Below, one piece after another: positions 7,338 through 13,598 of a stretch of 14,487 bases of DNA; the first letter of the stretch is position 1; each line of letters opens with the position of its first letter. Made by a program: the position numbers and the translations under genes. The stretch comes from JBBSEZ01 sp038239195. GTDB lineage: Bacteria; Planctomycetota; Planctomycetia; Gemmatales; Gemmataceae. The stretch is from contig JBBSEZ010000250.1 of the NCBI GenBank assembly GCA_038239195.1, positions 1-14,487 of the forward strand, written 5' to 3'. Below the pieces are notes generated by a model. The model did not search any database and was not told the origin of the DNA. It saw nothing but the letters and a program-made list of their open reading frames with translations.

Positions 7338-7619
7338 TCACGCGGTCCGTTTGGTGGCGCCCTTGGCGGTTGGCAGGGCGAACCGATGGACGATCACCGA
7401 CACGAAAGGGGCCTCCAGCGCGACGCCCGTGCTGAGCAGGATGCGATGCACGAACGGCCCGCGGTGGTTGTCGAGCCAGTCCACCTCGTCGTAGAGCCAG
7501 TGCTCCTGGAGCTTCGAGGACCGCCACCCTTCGGGCGCTGTGGTAGTGAGGACGCGATCGCTGAGAGAGTAGATCAGCGACACGATTTCTCGGTCGAGCG
7601 TCACCGAGACGATGGCCAC
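7338..7619 (-). CDS. Unrecognised 93-codon reading frame, possibly the 3' part of an interrupted gene
   Basis: The codon choice (C or G at nearly every third position) and the balanced residue mix argue that this frame is or was coding. It has beta-like and amphipathic stretches (VAIVSVTLDREIVSLIY, APEGWRSSKLQEHWLYDEVD, RGPFVHRILLSTGVALEAPF) and no signal peptide, membrane helix or known motif. The only available start is GTG at 7619, with no Shine-Dalgarno-like sequence; it is preceded by a pyrimidine tract, and an in-frame TGA lies at 7662-7664. Lack of a translation start and the IS66 remnant directly upstream suggest it could be the C-terminal part of a gene whose beginning is elsewhere, perhaps the fragment at 8762-9094. 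I cannot name a family. Confidence 0.55.
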   Translation of the reverse strand: MAIVSVTLDREIVSLIYSLSDRVLTTTAPEGWRSSKLQEHWLYDEVDWLDNHRGPFVHRILLSTGVALEAPFVSVIVHRFALPTAKGATKRTA

Positions 7620-7714
7620 CGCGGACCACAGCGGGAGGGGGAAGGGAAAAGGGGTATGCGCTCACGGCGCGACCGAGTTGTCGGAATTGGGCACCGCTAA
7701 ACAGTGCGCAGCGT

Positions 7715-7746
7715 GGACGACGAGACGCCAAGGCGCCTCGTCGTCC
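7715..7746 (-). repeat. Long hairpin downstream of the transposase remnant
   Basis: GGACGACGAG (7715-7724) and CTCGTCGTCC (7737-7746) form a perfect 10-bp stem, and the enclosed CGCC and GGCG could extend it after one mismatch. It lies 31 nt past the transposase stop codon. It could be the terminator of that gene or a structured end of the element; no T-tract is visible. Confidence 0.4.
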
Positions 7747-7776
7747 GCACAGGAGGTCCAGCCACGGGCGGGCGGC

Positions 7777-8787
7777 TCAGGAGAGGGCCCCTGCCAGCAA
7801 GCGAGGTGGTGGTCGTCCACGTCGATAGGCCTCGACGCACTCGCTCAGGTAATCCAACACGTTTTTGCCTTGCCGGCGGCAGGCGTGCACCACGGTCAAC
7901 ACGCGCTCCACAAACCGGCTCCCGCGGGCGCGGTCCGTCCCCCCGCTCGTCTTCCGCCACAACACCCCCGGGCGCCCTTGCCGCTCCGCCTCGTTGTTGG
8001 TCGGCTCTACCCCTTCCACGTCAACGAACGTCCACAGCCAATCTTCGTGCCCCAGCAGTTCCCGGCACGTCCCCGCCGTCTTGGCGCAGCCGCACGCCAG
8101 GCCTTGCCGCAACGCCTTGCGCACCGCCCGGCGCACCGGCTTGATCGCCGCCTGCAAGCCCGCCCGCGACAGCGTGCCCGCGCGCACCTGGTGCCACAGG
8201 TGAAAGAGCGGGTTGCTCTGCCCAAGCAGTTCCTCCCCGACCCCTTGGCCCTCGTTGCCCCGGTCGATCATCGCCTGGAAGTCCCGCCGCAAATGCGCCC
8301 AACTCCACTACAGGCGCTTTATCCACCAATACGACTTCAGCCGGCCACAGCGGCGACAGTCGTGGGGCTTACAGGGGATCGTCTCGCGGACCTGGTCGCT
8401 GGGGACCAGGAGGCGCTGCTGGCGGGGATGGCCGGGTTGCCCGCCGGGCTTCTTGCGCGGCTGCCCGGGGGCCGGCGGCGGCCGGCGCTTGACGCGGAAG
8501 CGGTCCGACGAGGGAGGCAAGGAGGAGTTGCTGGAGTTCGTCTGGAGCTTGGCCCGCGTGTCCGCTAACTGCTGCTGGAGTTCGGCCTGCTGCTGGCGAA
8601 ACGAGTCCCGCAGGTCGTCGAGTTCGACCTGGAGTTTCCGGTTGGCGGCCTCCAACTCGGCAATGCGTTGCCGAGGAGCGGTTTGCTCTAATTCGATGAC
8701 GCGGCGGCGCAGGGCGCGCAGGTACGCCCGCACGTCATCCGGCAGTTGGTTCAGCGTCTCCTCAGTCACCATGCAGATAGGCACCAT
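7777..8787 (-). pseudogene. IS66-family transposase with central DDE region deleted and an in-frame TAG
   Basis: The N-terminal part (8787-8308, 159 codons) has the IS66 coiled-coil leader, the NSSNSSLPPSSD motif at about residues 84-95, KKPGGQPGHPR at 112-122 and a zinc-finger-like CKPHDCRRCG at 139-148. The C-terminal part (from about 8307 to 7777) has WAHLRRDFQAMIDRG, KTAGTCRELLG, VEGVEPTNNEAER (with the last catalytic Glu), LWRKTSGGTD and SRFVERVLTVVHACR. Both parts are in the same frame. The stretch that should join them, roughly 150 codons with the two catalytic Asp residues (the DET and SD motifs), is absent, and a TAG at 8308-8310 lies at the junction. Intact planctomycete IS66 transposases are near 480 aa. 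Start candidates are ATG 8787 or ATG 8772 (MVTEETLNQLPDD, the more usual beginning). It is an inactive relic. Confidence 0.9.
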
Positions 8788-9094
8788 GCCGGAATTTTAT
8801 CCCTCCACAAGGCTCGCGGCTACTGCTCGGCTCGTGGCCGCGTACGCGATTGGTCGATAGCTGGACCGAGGCGTTCTTGTTCGGGACGTTGACGACCCAA
8901 ACCGTGGGCAAAGAAGAAGCCTTCTCAAAATCTTGCACCATCACGCGCGTCCGCTTCGCGGGCTTGCTGTTTGTCTCCGAGCGCGCTTCCGATTGCACGT
9001 CCAGGATTTGCTGCACGAACGCGCCATTCATCGCCGCGAACACCCCCAGCGGCAGCAGGAGCACCGTTGCGACGTTGATCTTGTTCCGAAGCAT
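8762..9094 (-). CDS. Secreted or membrane-anchored protein fragment, 3' end running into the IS66 remnant
   Basis: The ORF is 110 codons from ATG 9094; a GTG three codons upstream is an alternative. AAGGA lies 12 nt before the ATG. The N-terminus MLRNKINVATVLLLPLGVFA is a clear signal peptide or anchor. Residues to about 82 (ILDVQSEARSETNSKPAKR, VMVQDFEKASSLPTVWVVNV, PNKNASVQLSTNR) have coding-type third positions. The last 25-30 residues lose that character and overlap the transposase start in a different frame, so the native reading frame probably ended or was broken near 8840-8855. I do not recognise the family. It may be the 5' part of a gene split by the IS66 element, whose 3' part could be at 7338-7619; that link is inference only. 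Confidence 0.6.
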   Translation of the reverse strand: MLRNKINVATVLLLPLGVFAAMNGAFVQQILDVQSEARSETNSKPAKRTRVMVQDFEKASSLPTVWVVNVPNKNASVQLSTNRVRGHEPSSSREPCGGIKFRHGAYLHGD

Positions 9095-9397
9095 GATTTT
9101 CACCAGTCCTTCAACTTCAGAGGCAAGGGCGGCACTTGGAGGCCTCCTCGAGCGCCCTTCGACGCACGCATGAAGATAACAGATGGGAGACGGAGAGGGC
9201 GAGCACAAAGCGGGCGGTCCCGCCGGCCGGTGGCTCAGCGTCTTCCCCCTTCGAGCCCGACCGGTGTCGTTGACGCCGCCCCCGCTCTGGCAGCACGTCG
9301 GGTAACGAAGTGGGATGTCTCCGGGCACGCTTCGAGGCGCTCCCTGTTCCCCGGCCGGCGTGGCGCTTACAATCCCCTCTCCCAAGGAGGTCGTTCC
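9095..9397. other. Divergent intergenic region ahead of the Clp-like operon
   Basis: About 300 nt separate the minus-strand fragment (start 9094) from the plus-strand operon (start 9398). No gene is supported. The stretch is rich in CCGG-type dyads (for example GCGGGCGGTCCCGC near 9218). The only promoter-like element for the operon is TACAAT at 9368-9373, with no recognisable -35 box at the proper distance. It would give a very short leader before the AAGGAGGT site. Confidence 0.4.
9368..9373 (+). promoter_or_regulatory. Possible -10 element (TACAAT) of the Clp-like operon
   Basis: TACAAT is the only AT-rich hexamer in the last 100 nt before the operon and lies 11 nt ahead of the Shine-Dalgarno sequence. 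A -35 match is missing, so recognition by an alternative sigma factor or an upstream activator would be needed. Confidence 0.25.
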
Positions 9398-9625
9398 ATG
9401 TCCGAGCTCGCTCCCGACACTGGCCCCGCTCGCCCCCCCTCCCGGCGCCGAGCCGCGCCCGCCCTGCGGTACAACACGGCCCTCGAAAAGGGCCGCGCCC
9501 TGGTCCTTCCCGCCTCGACCTTGAACGACGCGTTCAAGCCGGCCCTGCCCGCCGAGGGGGTGCCGCTGAACGCGCAGACGAGCTTCCCGATGCCCGGGGC
9601 GCTGCGACCGACCAACCCCACGTGA
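9398..9625 (+). CDS. 75-aa protein of unknown function, first gene of the Clp-like operon
   Basis: ATG 9398 is preceded by a perfect AAGGAGGT with a 6-nt spacer, the strongest ribosome binding site in the window, so the gene is very probably translated. The N-terminal third (MSELAPDTGPARPPSRRRAA) is Pro/Arg-rich and looks disordered. The middle (LRYNTALEKGRALVLPASTL) could form a short structured element. The C-terminal third is rich in Pro (AEGVPLNAQTSFPMPGALRP). There is no signal peptide, Cys motif or membrane segment. It stops 10 nt before the ATPase gene, whose own ribosome binding site is weak, so it may set ATPase translation by coupling. It could be a substrate, tether or adaptor of the ATPase. 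I know of no named family. Confidence 0.7.
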   Translation: MSELAPDTGPARPPSRRRAAPALRYNTALEKGRALVLPASTLNDAFKPALPAEGVPLNAQTSFPMPGALRPTNPT

Positions 9626-9635
9626 CGGGCCGCCC

Positions 9636-11924
9636 ATGAGCAACCTGATCAGCCCCCTGGATGACCGCTGCCGGCAGGCCCTCGACGCGGCCAAGCGCGC
9701 CCTCGCGGAGGGGGCCCGCCTCGACGTGCCGGCGCTGCTCGACGCGCTGGTCCACGTCACCGACCTCAAGGACCAGCCCGGGCTCGCCCCGTTCGTCCGC
9801 TTCTTTCCCGCGCCGGCGTCCCTCCGCGAGGAGGCAGGCCCGGCGCGCGTGGACGAAGGCCTCAAGCAGGTGTTGCTCGACGTGGCCGAGCGCGCCCCCG
9901 TCAACCCGCGCGCCCTCTTCGCCGCCCTCGTGGCCTCGGAGCCGGGCCGCGCTGCCCTCGAAGGGCGCGGCCTGCCCCCGCCCCAGCAACTCGCCCTCAT
10001 CGCTGCCCTCGCCCCCGCCCCGCCGGCGCCCGACGTCCGTGCCGAGCGCCGCAAGGGCCTCATGCGAGCCCTGAGCGGCGAGGGGACGTTCTTGACCGGC
10101 GCGGCCCGCCCCGCGACGCAGGTGTTGCTCGAGCGCCAGGTGCGCTCGTTGCTCCTCCACCTGCTCACCCCGCGCAGCCGCAACGTGCTCCTGGTCGGCC
10201 CGCCTGGCGTCGGGAAGACCTCGCTCTTGCGTGCCCTGGCGCAGCGCCTCCAAAGCCCCGAGGGCCTGCCGGCGCCGCTACGTGAACTCGAACTGTTCGA
10301 GCTGTCGCCTCAGTTCCCGCGCGGCGCGGGGGCCTCTCCCGACGGCAACCCCGCGGTCGATTTCCAGCGCGTGCGCAACTTCCTGCGCGCCCTCGAATCG
10401 CTCGAAGGCGTGGTGCTGTGCGTCGATCGCTTCTACGCCTTTCTCGGCCTGCTCCATCGCTTGAGCCTTCATCAGGAACTGTTCGACAGCTTCAAGCACG
10501 CTCTCGATAGCGGCTCCATCACCTGCATCGGCTGCTTGCAGACCGAGGAGCTGGCCCGCATGGCGGAGCTCGACGGGTCGCTGTCGCGCCGCTTCCGCGT
10601 GCTGCACCTGCCCCCTCCGGGTGGCGAAGACCTCTTGCGCATCGTCGAGGGCCGGCGCGGCCGGCTCGAACAGCACTTCGCCCCCCTCCAGGTGCCGGCC
10701 GAGTTGTTGCCGCGCGCCATCGCCCTGGCCGACGCCCACCTGCGCGAGCGCTACCAGCCGGAGAAGTCGCTGCGCCTTTTGGAGTCGGCCTGCGCCAGGG
10801 CCGTGATGGAGGCCCCGCCGGCGCCCGCTCTCACCGAGGCGCACCTCCTCCAGGCCGTCGAGGACTTCGTGGGCCCGGTTGTCGTGCCCGGGCCTGCGCT
10901 GGGCGTCGAGGAGCTCACGAAACAGTTGTTGGAGCAGATCGTCGGGCAGGAGGAGGTGTTGCACAAGCTGGCGCAGGCGGTGGTGGCGGGACGGGCCGAC
11001 AACGGCTGGTTCCTGCGCCCCGGGCCCCGCGGCGTGTTCCTCTTTGGCGGGCCGACGGGCGTGGGCAAGACGGAGACGGCACTCCAGCTCGCCCGCCTGC
11101 TGGGCGGGGGGCGCGAGGCGCTGGTGCGCGTCGATTGCCAGAACTTGCAGGGCTCGGGCTCGGGCTGGGAGGCCAACACGCTGACCTGGCGCCTGCTCGG
11201 GGTGGCGCCGGGCTACCGGGGCCACGTGCCGGGCTGTCGGGATGGCCTGCTGGTGCGCGTGCGCGACTTCCCGGAGTGCGTCTTGCTCTTCGACGAGTTC
11301 GAGAAGGCCGACGCGACCGTGGGCCGGCTGATGCTACGCATCCTCGACGAGGGCAAGGCGCAGGACTCGGAAGGCAACGACCTCGACTTCCGCCGCTGTT
11401 TCGTCGTCCTCACCTCGAACGCCGGCGTGAGCTATTCCGACCCGGAGCGCGGCTCGATCGTCTTCAACCCGACCGCCCGGGCCTCGCAGGCGCCGTCGGC
11501 GCGCACGGCCGACCTGGAGCGCGACCTGCTCTCGACGGGCCTGGGACAGGAGTTCCTCGGCCGGGTGCAGCACGTCTTCCTGTTCCAGGGCCTCAGCGCC
11601 GAGCACGTCAAGCGCGTGCTGCTGAAGCAACTCGCCGAGCTGCAGACCTTCGCCAAAGTACGCGGCAAGGAGCTCGACTGGTCGGCGGAGGTGATCGACC
11701 ACCTGGCGACGCTGTGGCAGAAGCAGCAGAACCTGGGGGCCCGCTACCTCTCCAGTCTGGTGCGGACGCACATCCTCGACCAGTTGAACATCGCCGCCTC
11801 GCTGGGCGAGCTGGACGGCGGGGTAGGGCGCGTCCACATCACCGCGCCGACGGCGAACGGCGCCGCGCAGGGCCGCAGCGAGCGGAGGCGCGAGGGAGAT
11901 CGGTTGTTGATCGAACTGAGTTGA
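9636..11924 (+). CDS. Divergent two-domain Clp/Hsp100-type AAA+ ATPase (ClpA/ClpB/ClpV-like)
   Basis: The product is 762 aa. Residues 1-150 resemble a Clp N-domain. AAA+ domain 1 has Walker A GPPGVGKT at 188-195 and paired arginines SLSRRF at 318-319. Its Walker B reads VVLCVDRFYAFLG, with Asp264 followed by Arg265 where Glu is expected. Domain 2 looks complete: Walker A GPTGVGKT at 472-479, a pore-loop-like GYRG at 526-529, Walker B VLLFDEFEKAD with Asp553-Glu554, sensor-1 Asn595 in LTSNAG, an arginine-finger candidate Arg643 in EFLGRV, and sensor-2 GAR at 701-703. No ClpB-type middle coiled coil separates the domains and no IGF/IGL ClpP-docking loop is present (SIVFNP in that region). It should therefore be an unfoldase or disassembly motor rather than a ClpP partner. 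It is followed by a YbjN-like gene that may encode its adaptor. A ClpV-like secretion role is an alternative I cannot exclude. Confidence 0.92.
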   Translation: MSNLISPLDDRCRQALDAAKRALAEGARLDVPALLDALVHVTDLKDQPGLAPFVRFFPAPASLREEAGPARVDEGLKQVLLDVAERAPVNPRALFAALVASEPGRAALEGRGLPPPQQLALIAALAPAPPAPDVRAERRKGLMRALSGEGTFLTGAARPATQVLLERQVRSLLLHLLTPRSRNVLLVGPPGVGKTSLLRALAQRLQSPEGLPAPLRELELFELSPQFPRGAGASPDGNPAVDFQRVRNFLRALESLEGVVLCVDRFYAFLGLLHRLSLHQELFDSFKHALDSGSITCIGCLQTEELARMAELDGSLSRRFRVLHLPPPGGEDLLRIVEGRRGRLEQHFAPLQVPAELLPRAIALADAHLRERYQPEKSLRLLESACARAVMEAPPAPALTEAHLLQAVEDFVGPVVVPGPALGVEELTKQLLEQIVGQEEVLHKLAQAVVAGRADNGWFLRPGPRGVFLFGGPTGVGKTETALQLARLLGGGREALVRVDCQNLQGSGSGWEANTLTWRLLGVAPGYRGHVPGCRDGLLVRVRDFPECVLLFDEFEKADATVGRLMLRILDEGKAQDSEGNDLDFRRCFVVLTSNAGVSYSDPERGSIVFNPTARASQAPSARTADLERDLLSTGLGQEFLGRVQHVFLFQGLSAEHVKRVLLKQLAELQTFAKVRGKELDWSAEVIDHLATLWQKQQNLGARYLSSLVRTHILDQLNIAASLGELDGGVGRVHITAPTANGAAQGRSERRREGDRLLIELS

Positions 11925-11937
11925 GCCCCCATTTAGC

Positions 11938-11955
11938 CGCCCCGCTTGCGGGGCG
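11938..11955 (+). repeat. Perfect hairpin between ATPase and YbjN-like genes
   Basis: CGCCCCG / CGGGGCG form a 7-bp all-GC stem closed by the tetraloop CTTG, 13 nt after the ATPase stop and about 10 nt before the AAAGGGG ribosome binding site of the next gene. Its place inside an operon suggests partial termination or mRNA processing that sets different levels of the ATPase and the YbjN-like protein. Confidence 0.5.
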
Positions 11956-11978
11956 CGGGCCGCAGAAAGGGGTCGCCG

Positions 11979-12470
11979 ATGGGCCTGACGTTCGAGGCGA
12001 TGACGGACGTCCTCAAGGAGTTCGAGGTCACCTACTGGACGCACCCCGCGCGCCCGGCGGTGATGTTCGGCATGGGCTCCTCGTCGGGCAAGCGCTTCGT
12101 GCTGACCACCAGCGTGGACGGCGAGGGGGCGTTCTTCCAGGTGCGCTCGGTCGAGTATGCCCACTGCCCGACAACACACAAGTACTTCCCCGCTGTCGCG
12201 AAATTGCTGCTGGCGCTCAACTACCACTACCGCGCCGTCAAGTTCTCGCTCGACCCCCAGGACGGCGAGGTGGCCGTCTTCGGCGACCTGGTCATCCTCG
12301 ACGGCGAGGCGACCTCGGCGCAGATCATGGGGCTGCTGAGCTTCTTCCTCAACGTCCTCGACGAGGGCCACGCGAGGTTGATGGCGACGCTGGTCAACGG
12401 GGTCGATCCGGGAGAAGCGAAGGTGGAAGCGGTGGAAGCGGAGGAGGAGGTAGAGGAGGACGTGGTATGA
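11979..12470 (+). CDS. YbjN-like domain protein (secretion-chaperone fold) with acidic C-terminal tail
   Basis: The product is 163 aa. ATG 11979 is chosen over an in-frame TTG at 11946 because AAAGGGG lies 6 nt before it and the TTG falls within the hairpin. The pattern of helix (LTFEAMTDVLKEFE), beta strands (AVMFGMGS, RFVLTTSVDG, FFQVRSVEY), long helix (YFPAVAKLLLALNYHY), two strands (AVKFSLDP, EVAVFGDLVI) and helix (QIMGLLSFFLNVLDEGH) matches the YbjN-like fold, which is structurally related to type III secretion chaperones. The last 20 residues are strongly acidic (EAEEEVEEDVV). There is no signal peptide, so it is cytoplasmic. Such proteins bind partner polypeptides. Lying directly after a Clp-type ATPase, it may deliver substrates to it. 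Fold assignment is by eye. Confidence 0.75.
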   Translation: MGLTFEAMTDVLKEFEVTYWTHPARPAVMFGMGSSSGKRFVLTTSVDGEGAFFQVRSVEYAHCPTTHKYFPAVAKLLLALNYHYRAVKFSLDPQDGEVAVFGDLVILDGEATSAQIMGLLSFFLNVLDEGHARLMATLVNGVDPGEAKVEAVEAEEEVEEDVV

Positions 12471-12531
12471 TGGGGGGCGGCCCCGATCCGAAACGTCGAA
12501 GAACTTCCGACAGCGAAACCTGGGGAGAGCG

Positions 12532-12774
12532 ATGACTGCCGAACAACTCCGGACACTGCGGGAGGCAAACCCGTTCCGCCCGTTCACGATCCACCTGGCC
12601 GACGGCCGGGCGCTGGAGGTCCCGCACCGGGACTTCGTCTCGCAGTCTCCCGGCGGGCGGACGATCATCGTCTACCGAGCCGATGATTCGTTCAGCTTGG
12701 TGGACCTGTATCTCGTGACCGAACTGGAGCTCCAGGCGCCGAGTTCGGGAAACGGCGCCCCCCCGGCACCGTAG
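12532..12774 (+). CDS. Small 80-aa protein of a planctomycete-type family of unknown function
   Basis: The gene begins with ATG 12532 after GGGGAG with a short spacer, 61 nt downstream of the YbjN-like gene. The protein starts MTAEQLRTLREANPFRPFTI and continues with HLADGRALEVPHRDFVSQSP, GGRTIIVYRADDSFSLVDLY and LVTELEL, ending in a short disordered Pro/Ala tail. The short beta-rich core with an FRPFTIHLADGR-type opening and a VxL(L/Y)LVTELE-type end resembles small proteins that are numerous in Gemmata-like genomes and have no assigned function. It is cytoplasmic, with no Cys or metal site. It may belong to the operon or simply be transcribed with it. It ends 26 nt before the convergent PhnD-like gene. 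Confidence 0.75.
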   Translation: MTAEQLRTLREANPFRPFTIHLADGRALEVPHRDFVSQSPGGRTIIVYRADDSFSLVDLYLVTELELQAPSSGNGAPPAP

Positions 12775-12800
12775 GCCGAGCCGCCCCGCGAACCTCGCCT

Positions 12801-13598
12801 TCACCGCAACGTCAGCAGCCCCGCCGCCGCGCACTCCGCCCGCATCCGCCGCAAATCGTCGTAGCTCCCGTCCTCGACCTTCACGAACCGCTCGATCATC
12901 CCGCGCGCCATCTGCGCCCGCAGGCCCGTCTGCTCGCCCATCTCCAGCAGCACCCCTTGCACGTCCGCCCGCAGGGCCGGCGACAGCCACGTCCCCGCCA
13001 CCACCGGCTGAATCGTCGAGGGCCCCAGGGCGTCGATGATCCGCAGCCGCTCGCTCAGCTCGGGGCGAGCCCTCACCGCCAGCGCCAATACCTGCGAGTC
13101 GATGGCCGAGGCGTCCACCTCGCCCGTCGCCACCAGCCGAATCGAGCGCTGGTGCCAGCCTGCCTCCACGACCCGACCGAAGTAGCCGTTGGTCTCGCCC
13201 AGGCGCACCAGGTGATGGCGCGTCACGCCGTACCCCGAGTGCGAGCGCGGCTCGTTGTAGGACCACGACCGGCCGCGCAGGTCGGCGAAGCATCGAAATG
13301 GGCTGTCGCGGCGCACGATGACGTCGGAGAAGTAGATGGGCATCCCGCCGTAGCGCTCTCCTTCCAGCACGGGGGCGGCGATGGCCTCCAGGGGCAGCCC
13401 GCCCGGCCCCGCCAGCTCCACGTAGGCCAGGCCGCACACGAAGCTGACGTCGGCGTCGGCGAGCTGCGCGTAGTCGTCGCCCACGAACAGGTCGGTGAGC
13501 AGCCCGAGCCGCTCGCCGACGTGGCGGGCGACGAGCCGATAGACCGGGAGCAGGTCGGGCGCCAGGAAGCTGGCGAACCGGAGGGGGCGCGCGATCAT
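12801..13598 (-). CDS. PhnD-like phosphate/phosphonate-type substrate-binding protein without signal peptide
   Basis: The product is 265 aa. It opens directly with the mature fold of the family (PLRFASFLAPDLLPVYRLVA, RHVGERLGL, then DYAQLADADVSFVCGLAYVE). Further family features are the hinge region SDVIVRRDSPFRCFADLRGR, SWSYNEPRSHSGYGVTRHHL and the second-lobe Asp/Ser pocket EVDASAIDSQVLAL. These are two-lobed ligand binders, usually of ABC importers for oxyanions. Here there is no signal peptide and no transporter gene adjacent, so either the protein acts in the cytoplasm as a ligand sensor or the family member is repurposed. ATG 13598 overlaps the stop of the DUF1501 gene (ATGA), giving translational coupling; the frame is open further upstream inside DUF1501 but that part is not homologous. 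The ligand is unknown. Confidence 0.85.
   Translation of the reverse strand: MIARPLRFASFLAPDLLPVYRLVARHVGERLGLLTDLFVGDDYAQLADADVSFVCGLAYVELAGPGGLPLEAIAAPVLEGERYGGMPIYFSDVIVRRDSPFRCFADLRGRSWSYNEPRSHSGYGVTRHHLVRLGETNGYFGRVVEAGWHQRSIRLVATGEVDASAIDSQVLALAVRARPELSERLRIIDALGPSTIQPVVAGTWLSPALRADVQGVLLEMGEQTGLRAQMARGMIERFVKVEDGSYDDLRRMRAECAAAGLLTLR

Larger units (their letters stand above)
7700..8850 (-). mobile_element. Remnant of an IS66-family insertion sequence (ends not determined)
   Basis: The region between the two coding fragments is occupied by the remains of one IS66-type transposase plus short flanks. I searched both flanks for terminal inverted repeats and for an 8-bp target duplication and found neither convincingly. 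The best direct repeat is the 7-mer GACCGAG at 7671-7677 and 8864-8870, which has no matching inverted ends. The limits given are approximate. With its catalytic core missing, the element cannot move by itself. Confidence 0.6.

Noticed and set aside
7671..8870. Direct repeat GACCGAG at 7671-7677 and 8864-8870 as a target site duplication
   Set aside because: Only 7 nt, whereas IS66 elements make 8-nt duplications, and no terminal inverted repeats lie just inside the copies; a 7-mer match is easily chance here.
8850..9173. 107-codon plus-strand ORF opposite the signal-peptide fragment
   Set aside because: The minus-strand frame has a signal peptide, a ribosome binding site and better third-position bias; the plus frame has none of these.
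9095..10183. Upstream extension of the minus-strand fragment to a Met at 10183
   Set aside because: The extension is antisense to the ATPase and the 75-aa gene; coding character on the minus strand begins only near 9094-9103.
10278..11225. 315-codon minus-strand open frame inside the ATPase gene
   Set aside because: Antisense to a gene with unmistakable AAA+ motifs.
11135..12535. 466-codon plus-strand frame across the ATPase, YbjN-like and spacer regions
   Set aside because: It is out of frame with both recognised proteins and is Arg/Ala/Gly-rich noise.
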